NCBI RefSeq assembly: GCF_003344045.1
Contig: NZ_QFWX01000001.1
Span: forward strand, 620,001 to 684,000
From: Marinobacter vulgaris
Lineage (GTDB): Bacteria; Pseudomonadota; Gammaproteobacteria; Pseudomonadales; Oleiphilaceae
Length of the DNA: 64,000 nt
Direction of reading: 5' to 3'
The position numbers and the translations under genes were made by a program. The notes below the pieces were generated by a model. The model had not been told where the DNA came from, did no database searches, and saw nothing but the letters and a program-made list of their open reading frames with translations. Shown here one piece after another: positions 29,603 through 38,401 of this stretch (position 1 is the stretch's first letter; every line of letters begins with the position of its first letter).

Positions 29603-29774
29603 CTACTCCTTACCAATCTTCTGCAGTTCCGCGTAGATCTTCTCAGCTTCTTCCATCAGTGTGCCGTGAGTGCGCAAGTCACCGTTGCGCTGGGCGTGGA
29701 GCGCCTTCTGCAGCTTCGCCTCGTACTCTTTCTGTAGCTTTTTCTTCGGATCGCTCTTCAAAAATCCCAGCATT
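29603..29774 (-). pseudogene. Small DUF6435-like gene with a frameshift in a T6 run
   Basis: From the ATG at 29774 the frame reads MLGF and then leaves frame at six T bases (minus strand, 29760-29765). With one T fewer the product would be MLGFLKSDPKKKLQ..., ending HAQRNGDL...IGKE, about 56 residues, closely like small DUF6435 proteins. In the sequence as given the downstream frame can only start at a TTG at 29761. Either the gene is disrupted, the run varies in length, the TTG is used, or the base call is wrong. It converges on cbpM. Confidence 0.55.
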
Positions 29775-29874
29775 ATTTTTCCCCTGTTTTAATTTGTCTG
29801 TTCAGTAGCTTACGCCCATAGGGCCGGAAAGTTCACAAAATCTTCATGATCAAAAACTGGACAACTCCTAAAAA

Positions 29875-29890
29875 TGGGAATAAATTCCCA
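29875..29890. promoter_or_regulatory. Operator-like palindrome 1 of the DUF5666 cassette
   Basis: TGGGAATAAATTCCCA, a perfect palindrome with the form TGGGA, six A/T-rich bases, TCCCA. It lies 46-61 bases upstream of the first DUF5666 gene. The same TGGGA-N6-TCCCA pattern occurs at 29901 and 31403. Confidence 0.65.
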
Positions 29891-29899
29891 ATTATATAT

Positions 29900-29917
29900 T
29901 TGGGAAAATAATCCCAA
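29900..29917. promoter_or_regulatory. Operator-like palindrome 2 of the DUF5666 cassette
   Basis: TTGGGA, six A/T bases, TCCCAA; the core TGGGA-N6-TCCCA matches the site at 29875. Centre-to-centre spacing of the two sites is 26 bases, and the second ends 18 bases before the ATG at 29936, where it would cover a promoter or leader. Confidence 0.65.
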
Positions 29918-29935
29918 TTAAAAAGGAGAAGGCCA

Positions 29936-31384
29936 ATGAAACGTAATCCCCTTGCAACAGCAATCAAACTGGTCCTGACCGGTGCAGTCGCCGGTTCTCT
30001 TGTGGCCTGTGGCGGCGGCGGTGGTTCCGGCTCGTCGAGCACTGACTCCGCATCTTCTGGCACCAGTGTCGGTCCGGTGTCGGGTTTTGGCAGTGTGTAT
30101 GTGAATGGCACCCGCTTTGATACCAACGGCAGTGTTAACAGCGACGACGGCATTGAACGGGAAACACAACTCGAGAAAGGCATGATTCTCAAGGTTCGTG
30201 GCCGCTGGGGCGATGATGGTCGGGGCGAGGCCGATCGCCTGGATTATGACGATACGATCCGCGGCACATTGCAATCCGCTATCTGGAATGGTCCGGATTT
30301 GCTTGACGGGGAGGGCACGCTGATTGTCGCCGGGCAGGAAATTCTGGTGGATGGGCAAACAGTTTTCAAAGGCGCGACACCGGCGGAACTGGATGGGGTT
30401 GCCGCTGATACCTATCGGGTCCGTATCAGTGCCTGGCGACTTGACGACGGTATCTTCCGTGCCAGTTTCGTAGGCGTAAAACCGGTCAGTGATGATTTTG
30501 ACGACATCAATGAAGTCGAAATCGAAGGTGTGATCCGTAACCTGGATCCAGTCGCGCAGACCTTTCAGATCAACGGTATCGAGGTGAACTATCAGAGCGC
30601 CGAATTGGATGACGATCTGGACCCTGATGATCTTGCCGACGGCCTCGCCGTTGAGGTGGAGGGTTTTATTGATAGTGGCGGTATTCTGATCGCAGAAGAG
30701 GTCGACGATGAAGACGATCTGTTCGATGACGACGATGATGTCGAGATTGCAGGAGCCATCAGCGGTGACTACGACGACGCCAGCCGGCAGTTCAGCGTCA
30801 ACGGAATTACTGTCCAGGTGAACGGCGGCACCGAGTTTGATGACGGGCTGCAGGAGAGTGACCTGGGTGATGGCCTGCTGGTTAAGGTCGAGGGCAGCTT
30901 CCGAAATGGTGTGCTCGTGGCTGAAGAGATTGAACCCCGTGATGGTGATGCGGAAGTGGAAGGCGTTATCGAATCGAAGAACGACAACGAACTGGTTGTC
31001 AGTGGTGTACGTGTAGTGCTGAGCAGCAACACCCTCATCGAAGATGACGATAACGATGATGACAGCATCACCATGAGAACTCGCGATATTGAAAGCCTGC
31101 GGGTCGGTGACTTTATCGAAGTGGAAGGCCGTCAGCGCTCGTCCGGCACCGACTATCTGGAAGCCCTCAAAATCGAACGTGAGGACGACGAAGATGGCGG
31201 AGACTTCGAGCTTGAAGGACGGATAACAGCTGTAACTGACAACTCGGTTACCGTGCTTGGACTCACGTTGTTCCTTGATGATGAGGATATCTCTGACATC
31301 CGGGTGGGCAATCAGGTAGAGGTTGAATACTTCCGCAGTACCGGCGGTGACTATGTCATCAGTGAGATTGAGGAAGACGACTGA
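29936..31384 (+). CDS. DUF5666 domain lipoprotein, first copy
   Basis: A 482-residue predicted lipoprotein. The signal peptide ends with a lipobox LVAC (Cys25), followed by a Gly/Ser linker. The rest is a series of about 60-80-residue beta-rich DUF5666 repeats with a pattern like VEGVIRNLDPVAQTFQINGI ... LADGLAVEVEG ... LIAEEV, very rich in Asp and Glu. It shares the stretch SSVGPVSGFGS and the whole repeat layout with the protein at 32719. Function is unknown; it probably sits on the outer or inner membrane. Two palindromes precede it and a third separates it from the DUF6502 gene. Confidence 0.85.
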   Translation: MKRNPLATAIKLVLTGAVAGSLVACGGGGGSGSSSTDSASSGTSVGPVSGFGSVYVNGTRFDTNGSVNSDDGIERETQLEKGMILKVRGRWGDDGRGEADRLDYDDTIRGTLQSAIWNGPDLLDGEGTLIVAGQEILVDGQTVFKGATPAELDGVAADTYRVRISAWRLDDGIFRASFVGVKPVSDDFDDINEVEIEGVIRNLDPVAQTFQINGIEVNYQSAELDDDLDPDDLADGLAVEVEGFIDSGGILIAEEVDDEDDLFDDDDDVEIAGAISGDYDDASRQFSVNGITVQVNGGTEFDDGLQESDLGDGLLVKVEGSFRNGVLVAEEIEPRDGDAEVEGVIESKNDNELVVSGVRVVLSSNTLIEDDDNDDDSITMRTRDIESLRVGDFIEVEGRQRSSGTDYLEALKIEREDDEDGGDFELEGRITAVTDNSVTVLGLTLFLDDEDISDIRVGNQVEVEYFRSTGGDYVISEIEEDD

Positions 31385-31402
31385 TTGGTTTTGATATCGC
31401 TA

Positions 31403-31418
31403 TGGGAATACAATCCCA
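31403..31418. promoter_or_regulatory. Operator-like palindrome 3, at the DUF6502 start
   Basis: TGGGAATACAATCCCA, again TGGGA-N6-TCCCA. It ends 3 bases before the ATG at 31422, so a bound protein would block transcription of, or ribosome access to, the DUF6502 gene. The third match within 1.6 kb, all in this cassette. Confidence 0.65.
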
Positions 31419-31421
31419 AAT

Positions 31422-32279
31422 ATGAAAAAGTCTGAAACCAATCCCCTGCATCGGGCGCTGTATCGCATTCTGCGCCCCATGGCACGCCTGCTGCTCCGCA
31501 ATGGTATTCCGTTTGCCGAGTTCGCAGAGCTGGTCAGGCGCGCCTATGTGGATGCCGCTCTGGAAGACTTTTCTAACAATCGCAAAAAGCCCACGGATTC
31601 CAGCGCAGCTGTTATGACGGGTTTGACGCGAAAGGAGGTCAAGAGGCAGCGCGAGATCCTGGCAGGTGAGCATGCAGGAGGCCTGGATGCGAGGCATGAA
31701 AACCGTGCCTCGCGCGTGGTTTCCGGCTGGGTTCATGATTCCGCCTTCCAGACCAGTGATGGTGAGCCCGCAGAGCTGCCGTTCGACGGCCCGCTCAGCT
31801 TCAGCGAACTGGTAAAACGCTACAGCGGCGATATGACGCCGCGGGCGGTTCTGGAAGAACTGGTCCGCGTGGGTGTTGTGGCAACGGACGGATCAGGAAA
31901 GCTGACGTTACGCCAAAGGGCCTATGTGCCGGCGGGTGACAGCGAAGAAATGCTACAGATCTTCGGTAAGGACGTATCAGACCTGATAGCGACCATTGAT
32001 CACAACCTGGTGGGGAGCGGAGAAAACAGTCAGCCCCTGTTTCAGAGAACGCTGGTATACAACAACATACCGCCGGACGTCATCGTGCGCTGGCGCCAGT
32101 ATGCAGCAGAGCAGTCACAGTCAATGCTGGAGCAGCTCGACCGGTGGCTCGGCCCCCATGACCGCGATATTGCCAGCCAGGGAGAGGGCGGCGCCAGGGG
32201 AGAGGCGGTCCGGACCGGTGTCGGCATTTTCTACTTTGAAGATCCGGTTCAGCCGGAGATCCATGGAGACCAGAAATGA
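31422..32279 (+). CDS. DUF6502 family protein, possible DNA-binding regulator
   Basis: A 285-residue soluble protein of the DUF6502 family. The first 80 residues look like a helix-turn-helix region: GIPFAEFAELVRRAYVDAA (29-47) and SAAVMTGLTRKEVKRQ (61-76), the latter like a recognition helix. The middle part (95-170) is a conserved domain ending in RQRAYVP, and a C-terminal helical part follows. It lies 37 bases after a DUF5666 lipoprotein gene, in the same orientation; a TGGGA-N6-TCCCA palindrome touches its start. A role as the cassette's own regulator is inferred. There is no obvious ribosome site, as the palindrome occupies its place. Confidence 0.75.
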   Translation: MKKSETNPLHRALYRILRPMARLLLRNGIPFAEFAELVRRAYVDAALEDFSNNRKKPTDSSAAVMTGLTRKEVKRQREILAGEHAGGLDARHENRASRVVSGWVHDSAFQTSDGEPAELPFDGPLSFSELVKRYSGDMTPRAVLEELVRVGVVATDGSGKLTLRQRAYVPAGDSEEMLQIFGKDVSDLIATIDHNLVGSGENSQPLFQRTLVYNNIPPDVIVRWRQYAAEQSQSMLEQLDRWLGPHDRDIASQGEGGARGEAVRTGVGIFYFEDPVQPEIHGDQK

Positions 32280-32677
32280 CAAGGCCCGGATCCTGCGCGC
32301 GAATTCGCCAAAGCTGGCAGCTCACCGAACTGGTGAACACGCTTCTGTCTGCCAGTGCCCGGGAAGTTGTCCGGCACTGGATCAGCTGTCAGAAGTTCCT
32401 TGACGCCGACAACGAACCTACGCTTCTGCCCATCTCCAGTCCGGGAGAGGCGGGGTTTACCAGTCTTGTCGGCCATGTGAATCGTGAACTTGCACCGACG
32501 GTCATTTTCAACGAACTGCTGCGCAAGGGAATCGTGGAGCAGAATGATAGCGGCTGCCTGTTACTGCGCCGCAGCGCTTATGTCCCGGGACTGCCATACC
32601 AGGGTGATAGCGTCTCGATTGCAGAAGATGATACGAGCTACGGCAACAGCCCCCGCAGACGTCTTAACGATTGTTGA
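32276..32677 (+). pseudogene. Truncated second DUF6502 copy
   Basis: A 133-residue frame whose residues 27-104 resemble residues 96-170 of the preceding DUF6502 protein: SAREVVRHW against ASRVVSGW, FNELLRKGIVEQNDSG against LEELVRVGVVATDGSG, RRSAYVPG against RQRAYVPA. The N-terminal helix-turn-helix and the C-terminal helices are missing, and the last 25 residues look like non-homologous sequence. It overlaps the upstream stop by 4 bases (ATGA), so it can be translated by coupling. Either a decayed duplicate or a domain-only partner. Confidence 0.55.
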
Positions 32678-32718
32678 TGAATATTGTTGGCCACGTTACC
32701 GGCCAGGGAGAAACACGA

Positions 32719-34254
32719 ATGAAACCGAAGTCCGTCCCCGCAATTGCCTGGTTTTCAATGAGCGCTCTGGCGTTGGGAATTCTCACCGCCTGTGGTGGCG
32801 GTGGTGGCAGTGGTGATCTTGATGTCGCCGAGGGCGGTATCCGCGGCACCGGGTCGAGCGTAGGCCCGGTTTCCGGATTTGGTAGCGTGGTCGTTAATGG
32901 GGTTCGGTTTAACACCGAAAACCTCAACGGCGGAGTGCAAAGCGACGACGGTATTTCCATGGAGTCGGAGCTGGACGAGGGCATGATCCTGCGGGTAAAC
33001 GGGGAATGGCAGGATGATGGCCAGGGCACGGCCAATCTTGTTGAGTATGACGATACGCTTAGAGGTGTGATTGAAACAATTACACCAGACGCCTCGGGAG
33101 CTGGTGAATTTATACGGTTGGTTGTTCTTGGCCAGACCGTCGTTGTTAATAAACAGACGGTTGTCAGCGGTACAACCTACACGGACCTGTTGGCCCAGAA
33201 AGGTACGGGGCTTAGCATCAGGGTGAGTGGCTGGAGACAGGAAGATGGTTCCTTCCGCGCGAGTTATGTAGGTGTTATCCCAGCCACTGGATCAGACGTG
33301 GAACTGGAGGGTGCGATTGAAGAGGATTCTGTTCAACAAGGCAGTTTCATCATCGGTGGCATTGAAGTGACCTATGACGCCAATAACGTTGAATTTGGCG
33401 AAGGGCTTGGCGTGAGCGATCTGGTGCCGGGCCGTTTCTTTGAAGTCGAGGGGAGCTACACTGGTGACACGCTGCAAGCGAGGGAAATCGAACGCGACGA
33501 TTTTCGCCGTTACGGTCGGAATGCGGCGGAAGATATCGAACTAACCAGCACTATTCAGGAATCTTTTCGCTCAAGTGGTTCTGGTGCCCAGACAGGCACG
33601 TTCCTGATAAGCGACCTTACGGTTCAGGTAACTGGCGACACCGAGCTTGATGGTGGTCTTACGGTCAGCGATTTGCAGCAGGGAATCCTGGTAGAGGTTG
33701 AGGGTGAATTTGCCGCCGACGGCACGGTTGTGGCTGAGGAAATTGAACTCAGGGAGGCTGATGCTGAAGTTGAAGGCAATATAACCTCTTCAGTTGACCG
33801 CTCTGCCAGGACCTTTGAGGTTGGTGGCGTGCGCGTAAAAGCGACGCCTTTGACCATTATCACAGGCGATGACGACGCGAGAATCGATTTCGAGGATTTG
33901 TTCTGGGGGGATGAAGTCGAAGTTGCGGGGATCGAAAGAGAAGACGGCAGGGGAGACATCTTCCTGGAGGCCCTCAAGATTGAGCGCGAAGAGCCGGAAG
34001 GCGACGGCTTGGGCGAGTTCGAACTGGAAGGAAAGTTACGCGGTATAGATGACCAGTCAATCACTGTGCTGGGTGTCAGGATGGCTGCAGATGCAAACGC
34101 ATTCGCAGACAATGACCGCTCTAAAGTGGAGAGCCTGGTTAACCCTCTGACCGGAGCTTTTCCGATCATAGAGGTGGAGTATAGATCGACCAACGTCGGG
34201 GTATATCGCTACAGAGCCGAAGAGGTCGAACTCGAAGAGGATGATGACGACTGA
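32719..34254 (+). CDS. DUF5666 domain lipoprotein, second copy
   Basis: A 511-residue predicted lipoprotein, paralogous to the protein at 29936. The lipobox LTAC places the lipid Cys at residue 25, as in the first copy, followed by GGGGGSGD and the shared segment SSVGPVSGFGSVVVNGVRF. Five or six DUF5666 beta repeats follow, ending in an acidic tail EEDDDD. AGGGAG lies 8 bases before the ATG at 32719; an in-frame ATG at 32671 lacks a signal peptide. Last gene of the cassette, followed by a terminator. Confidence 0.85.
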   Translation: MKPKSVPAIAWFSMSALALGILTACGGGGGSGDLDVAEGGIRGTGSSVGPVSGFGSVVVNGVRFNTENLNGGVQSDDGISMESELDEGMILRVNGEWQDDGQGTANLVEYDDTLRGVIETITPDASGAGEFIRLVVLGQTVVVNKQTVVSGTTYTDLLAQKGTGLSIRVSGWRQEDGSFRASYVGVIPATGSDVELEGAIEEDSVQQGSFIIGGIEVTYDANNVEFGEGLGVSDLVPGRFFEVEGSYTGDTLQAREIERDDFRRYGRNAAEDIELTSTIQESFRSSGSGAQTGTFLISDLTVQVTGDTELDGGLTVSDLQQGILVEVEGEFAADGTVVAEEIELREADAEVEGNITSSVDRSARTFEVGGVRVKATPLTIITGDDDARIDFEDLFWGDEVEVAGIEREDGRGDIFLEALKIEREEPEGDGLGEFELEGKLRGIDDQSITVLGVRMAADANAFADNDRSKVESLVNPLTGAFPIIEVEYRSTNVGVYRYRAEEVELEEDDDD

Positions 34255-34271
34255 TCGCCAATAACCGTGCC

Positions 34272-34293
34272 AGGGTGCCCATCAGGGCACCCT
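34272..34293. terminator. Bidirectional hairpin between convergent genes
   Basis: AGGGTGCCC, loop ATCA, GGGCACCCT: a perfect 9-base stem between the stops of the second DUF5666 gene and the converging flavin oxidoreductase. Only a short T-rich stretch follows, but position and stability fit a shared terminator. Confidence 0.7.
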
Positions 34294-34307
34294 CTATTAC
34301 TGAAATC

Positions 34308-35273
34308 CTAGCCACAAAGCTCTGAACGGGTCTCCCGATATTCCTTGCCAATGCGCTCCACCAGCTCGCTGACTGACACAACATCCTTGATCTGGCTGAC
34401 TCCCTGGCCCGCAGACCATACGGTCTTCCAGGCTTTCGCCTCGTCATCTACGGGTTTGAGTTTCTCTCCATAGTTGAGCTCTCCGGCCTGGTTCAGCTTG
34501 TCCATGGGGTAGCCGGCCGCCTCCAGGCTCTGGCGCATGAAGTTGGCGGGAATGCCGGAGACCGCCGGGGTGTGGATGATGTCACCGGACACGGCCTCAA
34601 TGATCATGTTCTGGTAGGCCGCTTCCGCCTGTGATTCGGTGGTGTTGATAAAACGGGTACCCATGTAGACCAGGTCCGCGCCCATGGCCTGGGCTGCCAG
34701 TATGTCCTCGCCCCTGGAAAGCCCTCCGGCCAGCAGGATAATGCCATCGAACACCTCGCGAATTTCGTGCACCAGCACAAACGGGTTGAGGGTGCCGGCA
34801 TGGCCGCCTGCGCCTGCAGACACGGCGATAATGCCATCCACGCCGGCTTCTGCCGCCTTGCGGGCATGCTTCTGGTTGGTGACGTCGTGGAACACCATGC
34901 CACCGTAACTGTGCACGGCTTCGGTCACGCGGGTTGCGGCGCCAAGAGACGTGATCACAATAGGCACCTGGTGCTTTACACACAGCTCCAGATCAGCCTC
35001 CCAGCGGGGGTTGGTACGGTGAACAATCAGGTTAACGGCGTAGGGGGCGGTTTTCCGGTCCGGATGGGTCTGGCGGAAGTCGTTAAGGCCCTCGTTCATC
35101 TGAATCACCCATTTCTCAAAATCCTCGCTGGTGCGCTGGTTCAGAGCCGGGAAGCTGCCAACAATGCCCTGCTTGCAGCAGGCAAGGGCCATTTCCGGGC
35201 CGGAGATCAGAAACATGGGGGCTGCCACCAGGGGGAGGTTCAGGGAGTTCTTCAGTGATTCGGGTAAGGCCAT
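34308..35273 (-). CDS. NAD(P)H-dependent flavin oxidoreductase (nitronate monooxygenase family)
   Basis: A 321-residue FMN-binding TIM-barrel protein of the 2-nitropropane dioxygenase/nitronate monooxygenase family. Marks: LPLVAAPMFLISGPEMALACC at the N-terminus, VDGIIAVSAGAGGHAGTLNPFVL (phosphate-binding and catalytic His region, HAG) and LLAGGLSRGEDILAAQAMGADLVYMGTRF. Likely oxidises alkyl nitronates or acts as a quinone/enoyl reductase; the exact substrate is not readable. It is a single gene with no clear operon partner. Confidence 0.85.
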   Translation of the reverse strand: MALPESLKNSLNLPLVAAPMFLISGPEMALACCKQGIVGSFPALNQRTSEDFEKWVIQMNEGLNDFRQTHPDRKTAPYAVNLIVHRTNPRWEADLELCVKHQVPIVITSLGAATRVTEAVHSYGGMVFHDVTNQKHARKAAEAGVDGIIAVSAGAGGHAGTLNPFVLVHEIREVFDGIILLAGGLSRGEDILAAQAMGADLVYMGTRFINTTESQAEAAYQNMIIEAVSGDIIHTPAVSGIPANFMRQSLEAAGYPMDKLNQAGELNYGEKLKPVDDEAKAWKTVWSAGQGVSQIKDVVSVSELVERIGKEYRETRSELCG

Positions 35274-35381
35274 GGGAATTCCTTAATTGCTGTTGGAACT
35301 TCTGTACGATAGAGAGGATCTTAGCGTGCCTGTTATTGGCTGAAAATGATCATAGACGACTAAACAACAAGGAGCTCCCAT

Positions 35382-36113
35382 ATGGGCGAAGCAAAAAGAA
35401 GAAAGGCAACCGGTGCCCCGCCGCCCCCCAGGCAGAAGAATCGCAAGCCGCTGGTCATCGGTATCGGTGTTATCGTGCTGGTGTTTGTTGCCATCGGCGT
35501 ATTTTTCCTCACCGCGAGTCCGGACCCGACGTCTGATGAGCTGCCGGTCGCTACCCCCAATGCCGGCCCGTTTCCTGCCGAACTGGACCGTTACGGCGTA
35601 TCCATGGGTGCAGACGATGCGCCTGTGGTGGTTAGGGAGTTCGCGGACTTCCAGTGCCCGGCCTGTGCCCGCTTTGCTGAGGCCAGCCAACAGCTAAAAC
35701 AGCAGTACGTCGAGTCCGGCCAAGTCCGCTTTGTGTATTTCGACCTGCCACTCCAGCAACACGACAACGCCATGCCTGCCGCCCAGGCCGCGCGCTGCGC
35801 CGGTGATCAGGGCGCCTACTGGGAAATGCACGACATGCTGTTTGACATGCAGACTGAATGGAGTGGCTCCGGCAGCCCGGTCGATACATTCAGCCGCTAT
35901 GCCAACGATCTGGGACTGGAGGAGCGCCGTTTCCGCCGTTGCATGACCACAGACCTGCACCTCGAAGAAATCGAGCAGAGCCGGCGGGTCGCAATGCAGC
36001 TGCGCGTGACCAGCACACCGACGGTACTGGTCGATAACATCCGCCTGACCCGCCCGGGATGGGGCCAGCTGTCAGCAGTGGTTGATCGCGAGCTGGCGGA
36101 TGCGCAGCAGTAA
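35382..36113 (+). CDS. Membrane-anchored DsbA-like thioredoxin-fold protein
   Basis: A 243-residue protein. The N-terminus MGEAKRRKATGAPPPP is cytoplasmic and basic, followed by one membrane segment (about 25-44, VIGIGVIVLVFVAIGVFFLT) and a periplasmic DsbA-like domain. The redox motif CPAC lies in FADFQCPACARF near residues 91-94; the cis-Pro loop is in RVTSTPTVLVDN. It probably acts in disulfide exchange in the envelope. AAGGAGCTCCC precedes the ATG. It stands alone between a divergent oxidoreductase gene and trhO. Confidence 0.88.
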   Translation: MGEAKRRKATGAPPPPRQKNRKPLVIGIGVIVLVFVAIGVFFLTASPDPTSDELPVATPNAGPFPAELDRYGVSMGADDAPVVVREFADFQCPACARFAEASQQLKQQYVESGQVRFVYFDLPLQQHDNAMPAAQAARCAGDQGAYWEMHDMLFDMQTEWSGSGSPVDTFSRYANDLGLEERRFRRCMTTDLHLEEIEQSRRVAMQLRVTSTPTVLVDNIRLTRPGWGQLSAVVDRELADAQQ

Positions 36114-36226
36114 TACCCCGTAATATTCTCCTGGGTTCGGATCCGTTAGAATGGCCGCCTCGCGCCTTTGGCGACCATTAACCATGCTCCGGATTTACGG
36201 TCCGGCCCGCAGGAGAAACCAGACTC

Positions 36227-37237
36227 ATGAGCCAGGATGTTGTTGTCTGCGCGCTATACAAGTTCGCAGTCCTGAACGATTACAAAACCCTTCGCCAGCC
36301 GCTGCTGGACCTGATGCTTGAGAAAGACGTGCACGGCACCCTGTTGCTGGCCCGCGAGGGCATCAATGGCACCATCGCCGGCAGCCGCAAGGGTGTTGAT
36401 GCTGTCCGCAACTGGCTGGATGCCGATGACCGGTTCCAGGGCATCGATTACAAGGAATCCTTTGTCGATATCCAGCCCTTCAAGCGCACCAAGGTCAAAC
36501 TGAAGAAAGAGATCGTCACCATGGGCGTGGAGGGTATAGACCCGAAACGCATCGTGGGCACCTATGTCGACCCCAAAGAGTGGAATGATCTCATCTCTGA
36601 CCCGGACGTTCTGGTTGTGGATACCCGTAACCAGTACGAAGTGGAGATCGGCACCTTTCAGAACGCCAGGAATCCGGCCACGGATACGTTCCGCGAGTTT
36701 CCCGGGTACGTGAAGGAGAACCTGGATCCATCAAGGCACAAGAAGGTGGCCATGTTCTGTACCGGCGGTATTCGTTGCGAGAAATCCACGGCTTTTTTGA
36801 AGGAACAGGGCTTTGATGAGGTGTATCACCTGAAGGGTGGCATCCTCAGATACCTCGAGGAGGTGCCGCAATCCCAGAGCCTGTGGCAGGGGGAGTGCTT
36901 CGTGTTTGATGATCGGGTAACCGTGAATCACAAGCTGGAGCGGGGCGACTTCGACCAGTGCCACGCCTGCCGCCGGCCGATCACCGAGCAAGACAAGCAG
37001 CGCCCGGAATACGAGCAGGGCGTCAGCTGTCATCGCTGTATCGACTCGCTGACCGAAGCGCAGAAAGCCCGCTTCGCCGAGCGTGAGCGCCAGATGCGCC
37101 TGGCGGAGGAACGCGGCGAAGCCCATGTGGGCGGTGAGGCGGCACGTATCATTGCAGAGCGAAAAGCCCGCAAAAAGGCAGAGCGTGAACAGCAGGCCCG
37201 CAAGAGTGACATGGGCGAGCGTCGTGCCAAATCCTGA
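36227..37237 (+). CDS. trhO: tRNA uridine(34) hydroxylase TrhO (YceA)
   Basis: A 336-residue rhodanese-family protein. N-terminal acylphosphatase-like domain ([31 protein letters not shown]), then a rhodanese domain with catalytic loop [10 protein letters not shown] (Cys about 181), then a Cys-rich C-terminal part (CHACRRP, CHRCID). TrhO makes 5-hydroxyuridine at tRNA position 34 in an oxygen-dependent route. The basic tail [16 protein letters not shown] is common in longer family members. CAGGAGAAACC gives the ribosome site. Confidence 0.93.
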   Translation: MSQDVVVCALYKFAVLNDYKTLRQPLLDLMLEKDVHGTLLLAREGINGTIAGSRKGVDAVRNWLDADDRFQGIDYKESFVDIQPFKRTKVKLKKEIVTMGVEGIDPKRIVGTYVDPKEWNDLISDPDVLVVDTRNQYEVEIGTFQNARNPATDTFREFPGYVKENLDPSRHKKVAMFCTGGIRCEKSTAFLKEQGFDEVYHLKGGILRYLEEVPQSQSLWQGECFVFDDRVTVNHKLERGDFDQCHACRRPITEQDKQRPEYEQGVSCHRCIDSLTEAQKARFAERERQMRLAEERGEAHVGGEAARIIAERKARKKAEREQQARKSDMGERRAKS

Positions 37238-37259
37238 CCGTTAAAACCAGGGAGGATTC

Positions 37260-37370
37260 ATGCAGTTCAAGGCAAACCTTGCCATTGTCACGCTGTCCTT
37301 GTTCCTGTTCTGCTTTACGGGTTCTGACGGGCGTCAGACCCGGTTCCTGAGCCCCAGCTCGTCCGGGTAG
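37260..37370 (+). other. Possible 36-codon reading frame with strong ribosome site
   Basis: ATG at 37260 is preceded by an excellent Shine-Dalgarno (AGGGAGG, 5 bases away). The frame encodes MQFKANLAIVTLSLFLFC followed by a short polar tail, resembling a signal peptide or single membrane segment. The last 37 bases overlap the end of the converging DUF523 gene. It may be a real membrane micro-peptide or the remnant start of a lost exported protein. No homolog recognised. Confidence 0.3.
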
Positions 37371-38281
37371 GGGGTCAGGTACTGCTGGCTGTGGAGATAG
37401 TCCACCGGCTCCCGCCGCTGGGCCATCCGCAACAGCGTCATCGGCACCACCAGGGGGACTTCACCCCGGTGGTAGGCCTCGATCTGCTCCACCAGCACTT
37501 TCCGGTCCTCATCTACCATGGAGTCCCTCAGATAACCCATCAGGTGCTGCATGGCGTTTACGTGGGATCCGCGGCTCACCCTCTGGGTCATCGCTTCCAT
37601 GAAGGAAGCAATATAACGCTCCGCAATGTCTGTCAGGGGTTCGGATTTCAGGTTTCCGAGCATGGGCCCCAGCTGGCGGTAGATCTTCTCGGAGTGGGCC
37701 AGCAACTGGAACTTGTGGCGGGTGTGAAACCCGATCAGGGCGCGGGCCGTCAGGTTTTCGCCCGCCACGTTCTGCAGCCAGTCGTCGTAGGCGAATACCC
37801 GTTCAATAAAGTTCTCCCGCAGCCTGTCGTCATTCAGGCGGCCCTCCTCTTCCACCGGCATCAGCGGGTAGTGCCGCATCAGGGCTTCGGCAAACAGCCC
37901 TCTGCCGTCGCGGCGGATCACGTTGCCGTTGTCGTTGTGTACCTTGATACGCTCCATGCCACAGCTGGGGGACTTGGCCATCAGGATATAGCCTCTCAGG
38001 TCCGCGAGGGTCGGCATCACTTCATCGATAAACCCCTGCATGGCGTCAGTGTGGTCTGCCGTGCCTCTGGTCTCGATCAGTCTGAGGCCATCGGTATTTT
38101 CGCGCAGGTGTATGGCTGGCCGCGGCACGCCCAGACCTGCTTCCAGCTCGGGGCAGATGGAGCGGAAATCGAAGTGGCGGGAAAGTACCTGGGTACAGAA
38201 GCGGGAATGTTTATGGCCGCCGTCATGGCGGACTTCCTTGCCCAGCAGGCAGGTGCTGATACCAACGGGAATGCCTGTCAC
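37334..38281 (-). CDS. DUF523 and DUF1722 domain protein (YbgA-like)
   Basis: A 315-residue protein with an N-terminal DUF523 domain (VGISTCLLGKEVRHDGGHK, and YILMAKSPSCGMERIKVH, which hold conserved Cys residues) and a C-terminal DUF1722 domain (FHTRHKFQLLAHSEKIYRQLG, residues about 190-310). Relatives are often near photolyase or stress genes and have been annotated as 2-thiouracil desulfurase-like. The exact role here is unknown. The start MTGIPVGIST matches family N-termini. Confidence 0.9.
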   Translation of the reverse strand: MTGIPVGISTCLLGKEVRHDGGHKHSRFCTQVLSRHFDFRSICPELEAGLGVPRPAIHLRENTDGLRLIETRGTADHTDAMQGFIDEVMPTLADLRGYILMAKSPSCGMERIKVHNDNGNVIRRDGRGLFAEALMRHYPLMPVEEEGRLNDDRLRENFIERVFAYDDWLQNVAGENLTARALIGFHTRHKFQLLAHSEKIYRQLGPMLGNLKSEPLTDIAERYIASFMEAMTQRVSRGSHVNAMQHLMGYLRDSMVDEDRKVLVEQIEAYHRGEVPLVVPMTLLRMAQRREPVDYLHSQQYLTPYPDELGLRNRV

Positions 38282-38298
38282 AGTCTGTCTCCGGGTTG

Positions 38299-38323
38299 AA
38301 AAAGTACCTTACAGGTACGTTTT
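38299..38323 (-). terminator. Rho-independent terminator of the glycosyltransferase operon
   Basis: On the minus strand GTACCT, loop GTA, AGGTAC is followed directly by a run of five T; an A-run before the stem extends pairing. It lies after the glycosyltransferase gene stop (38402) and before the DUF523 start (38281), the expected place to end that operon. Confidence 0.65.
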
Positions 38324-38401
38324 CACAGTCTAAACCGATCAGCGCTGGCGTTGGAACAGGTGCCTTGATAGCGGGGCATTGAAGGCAGTCCCCTGCTGCG
38401 G

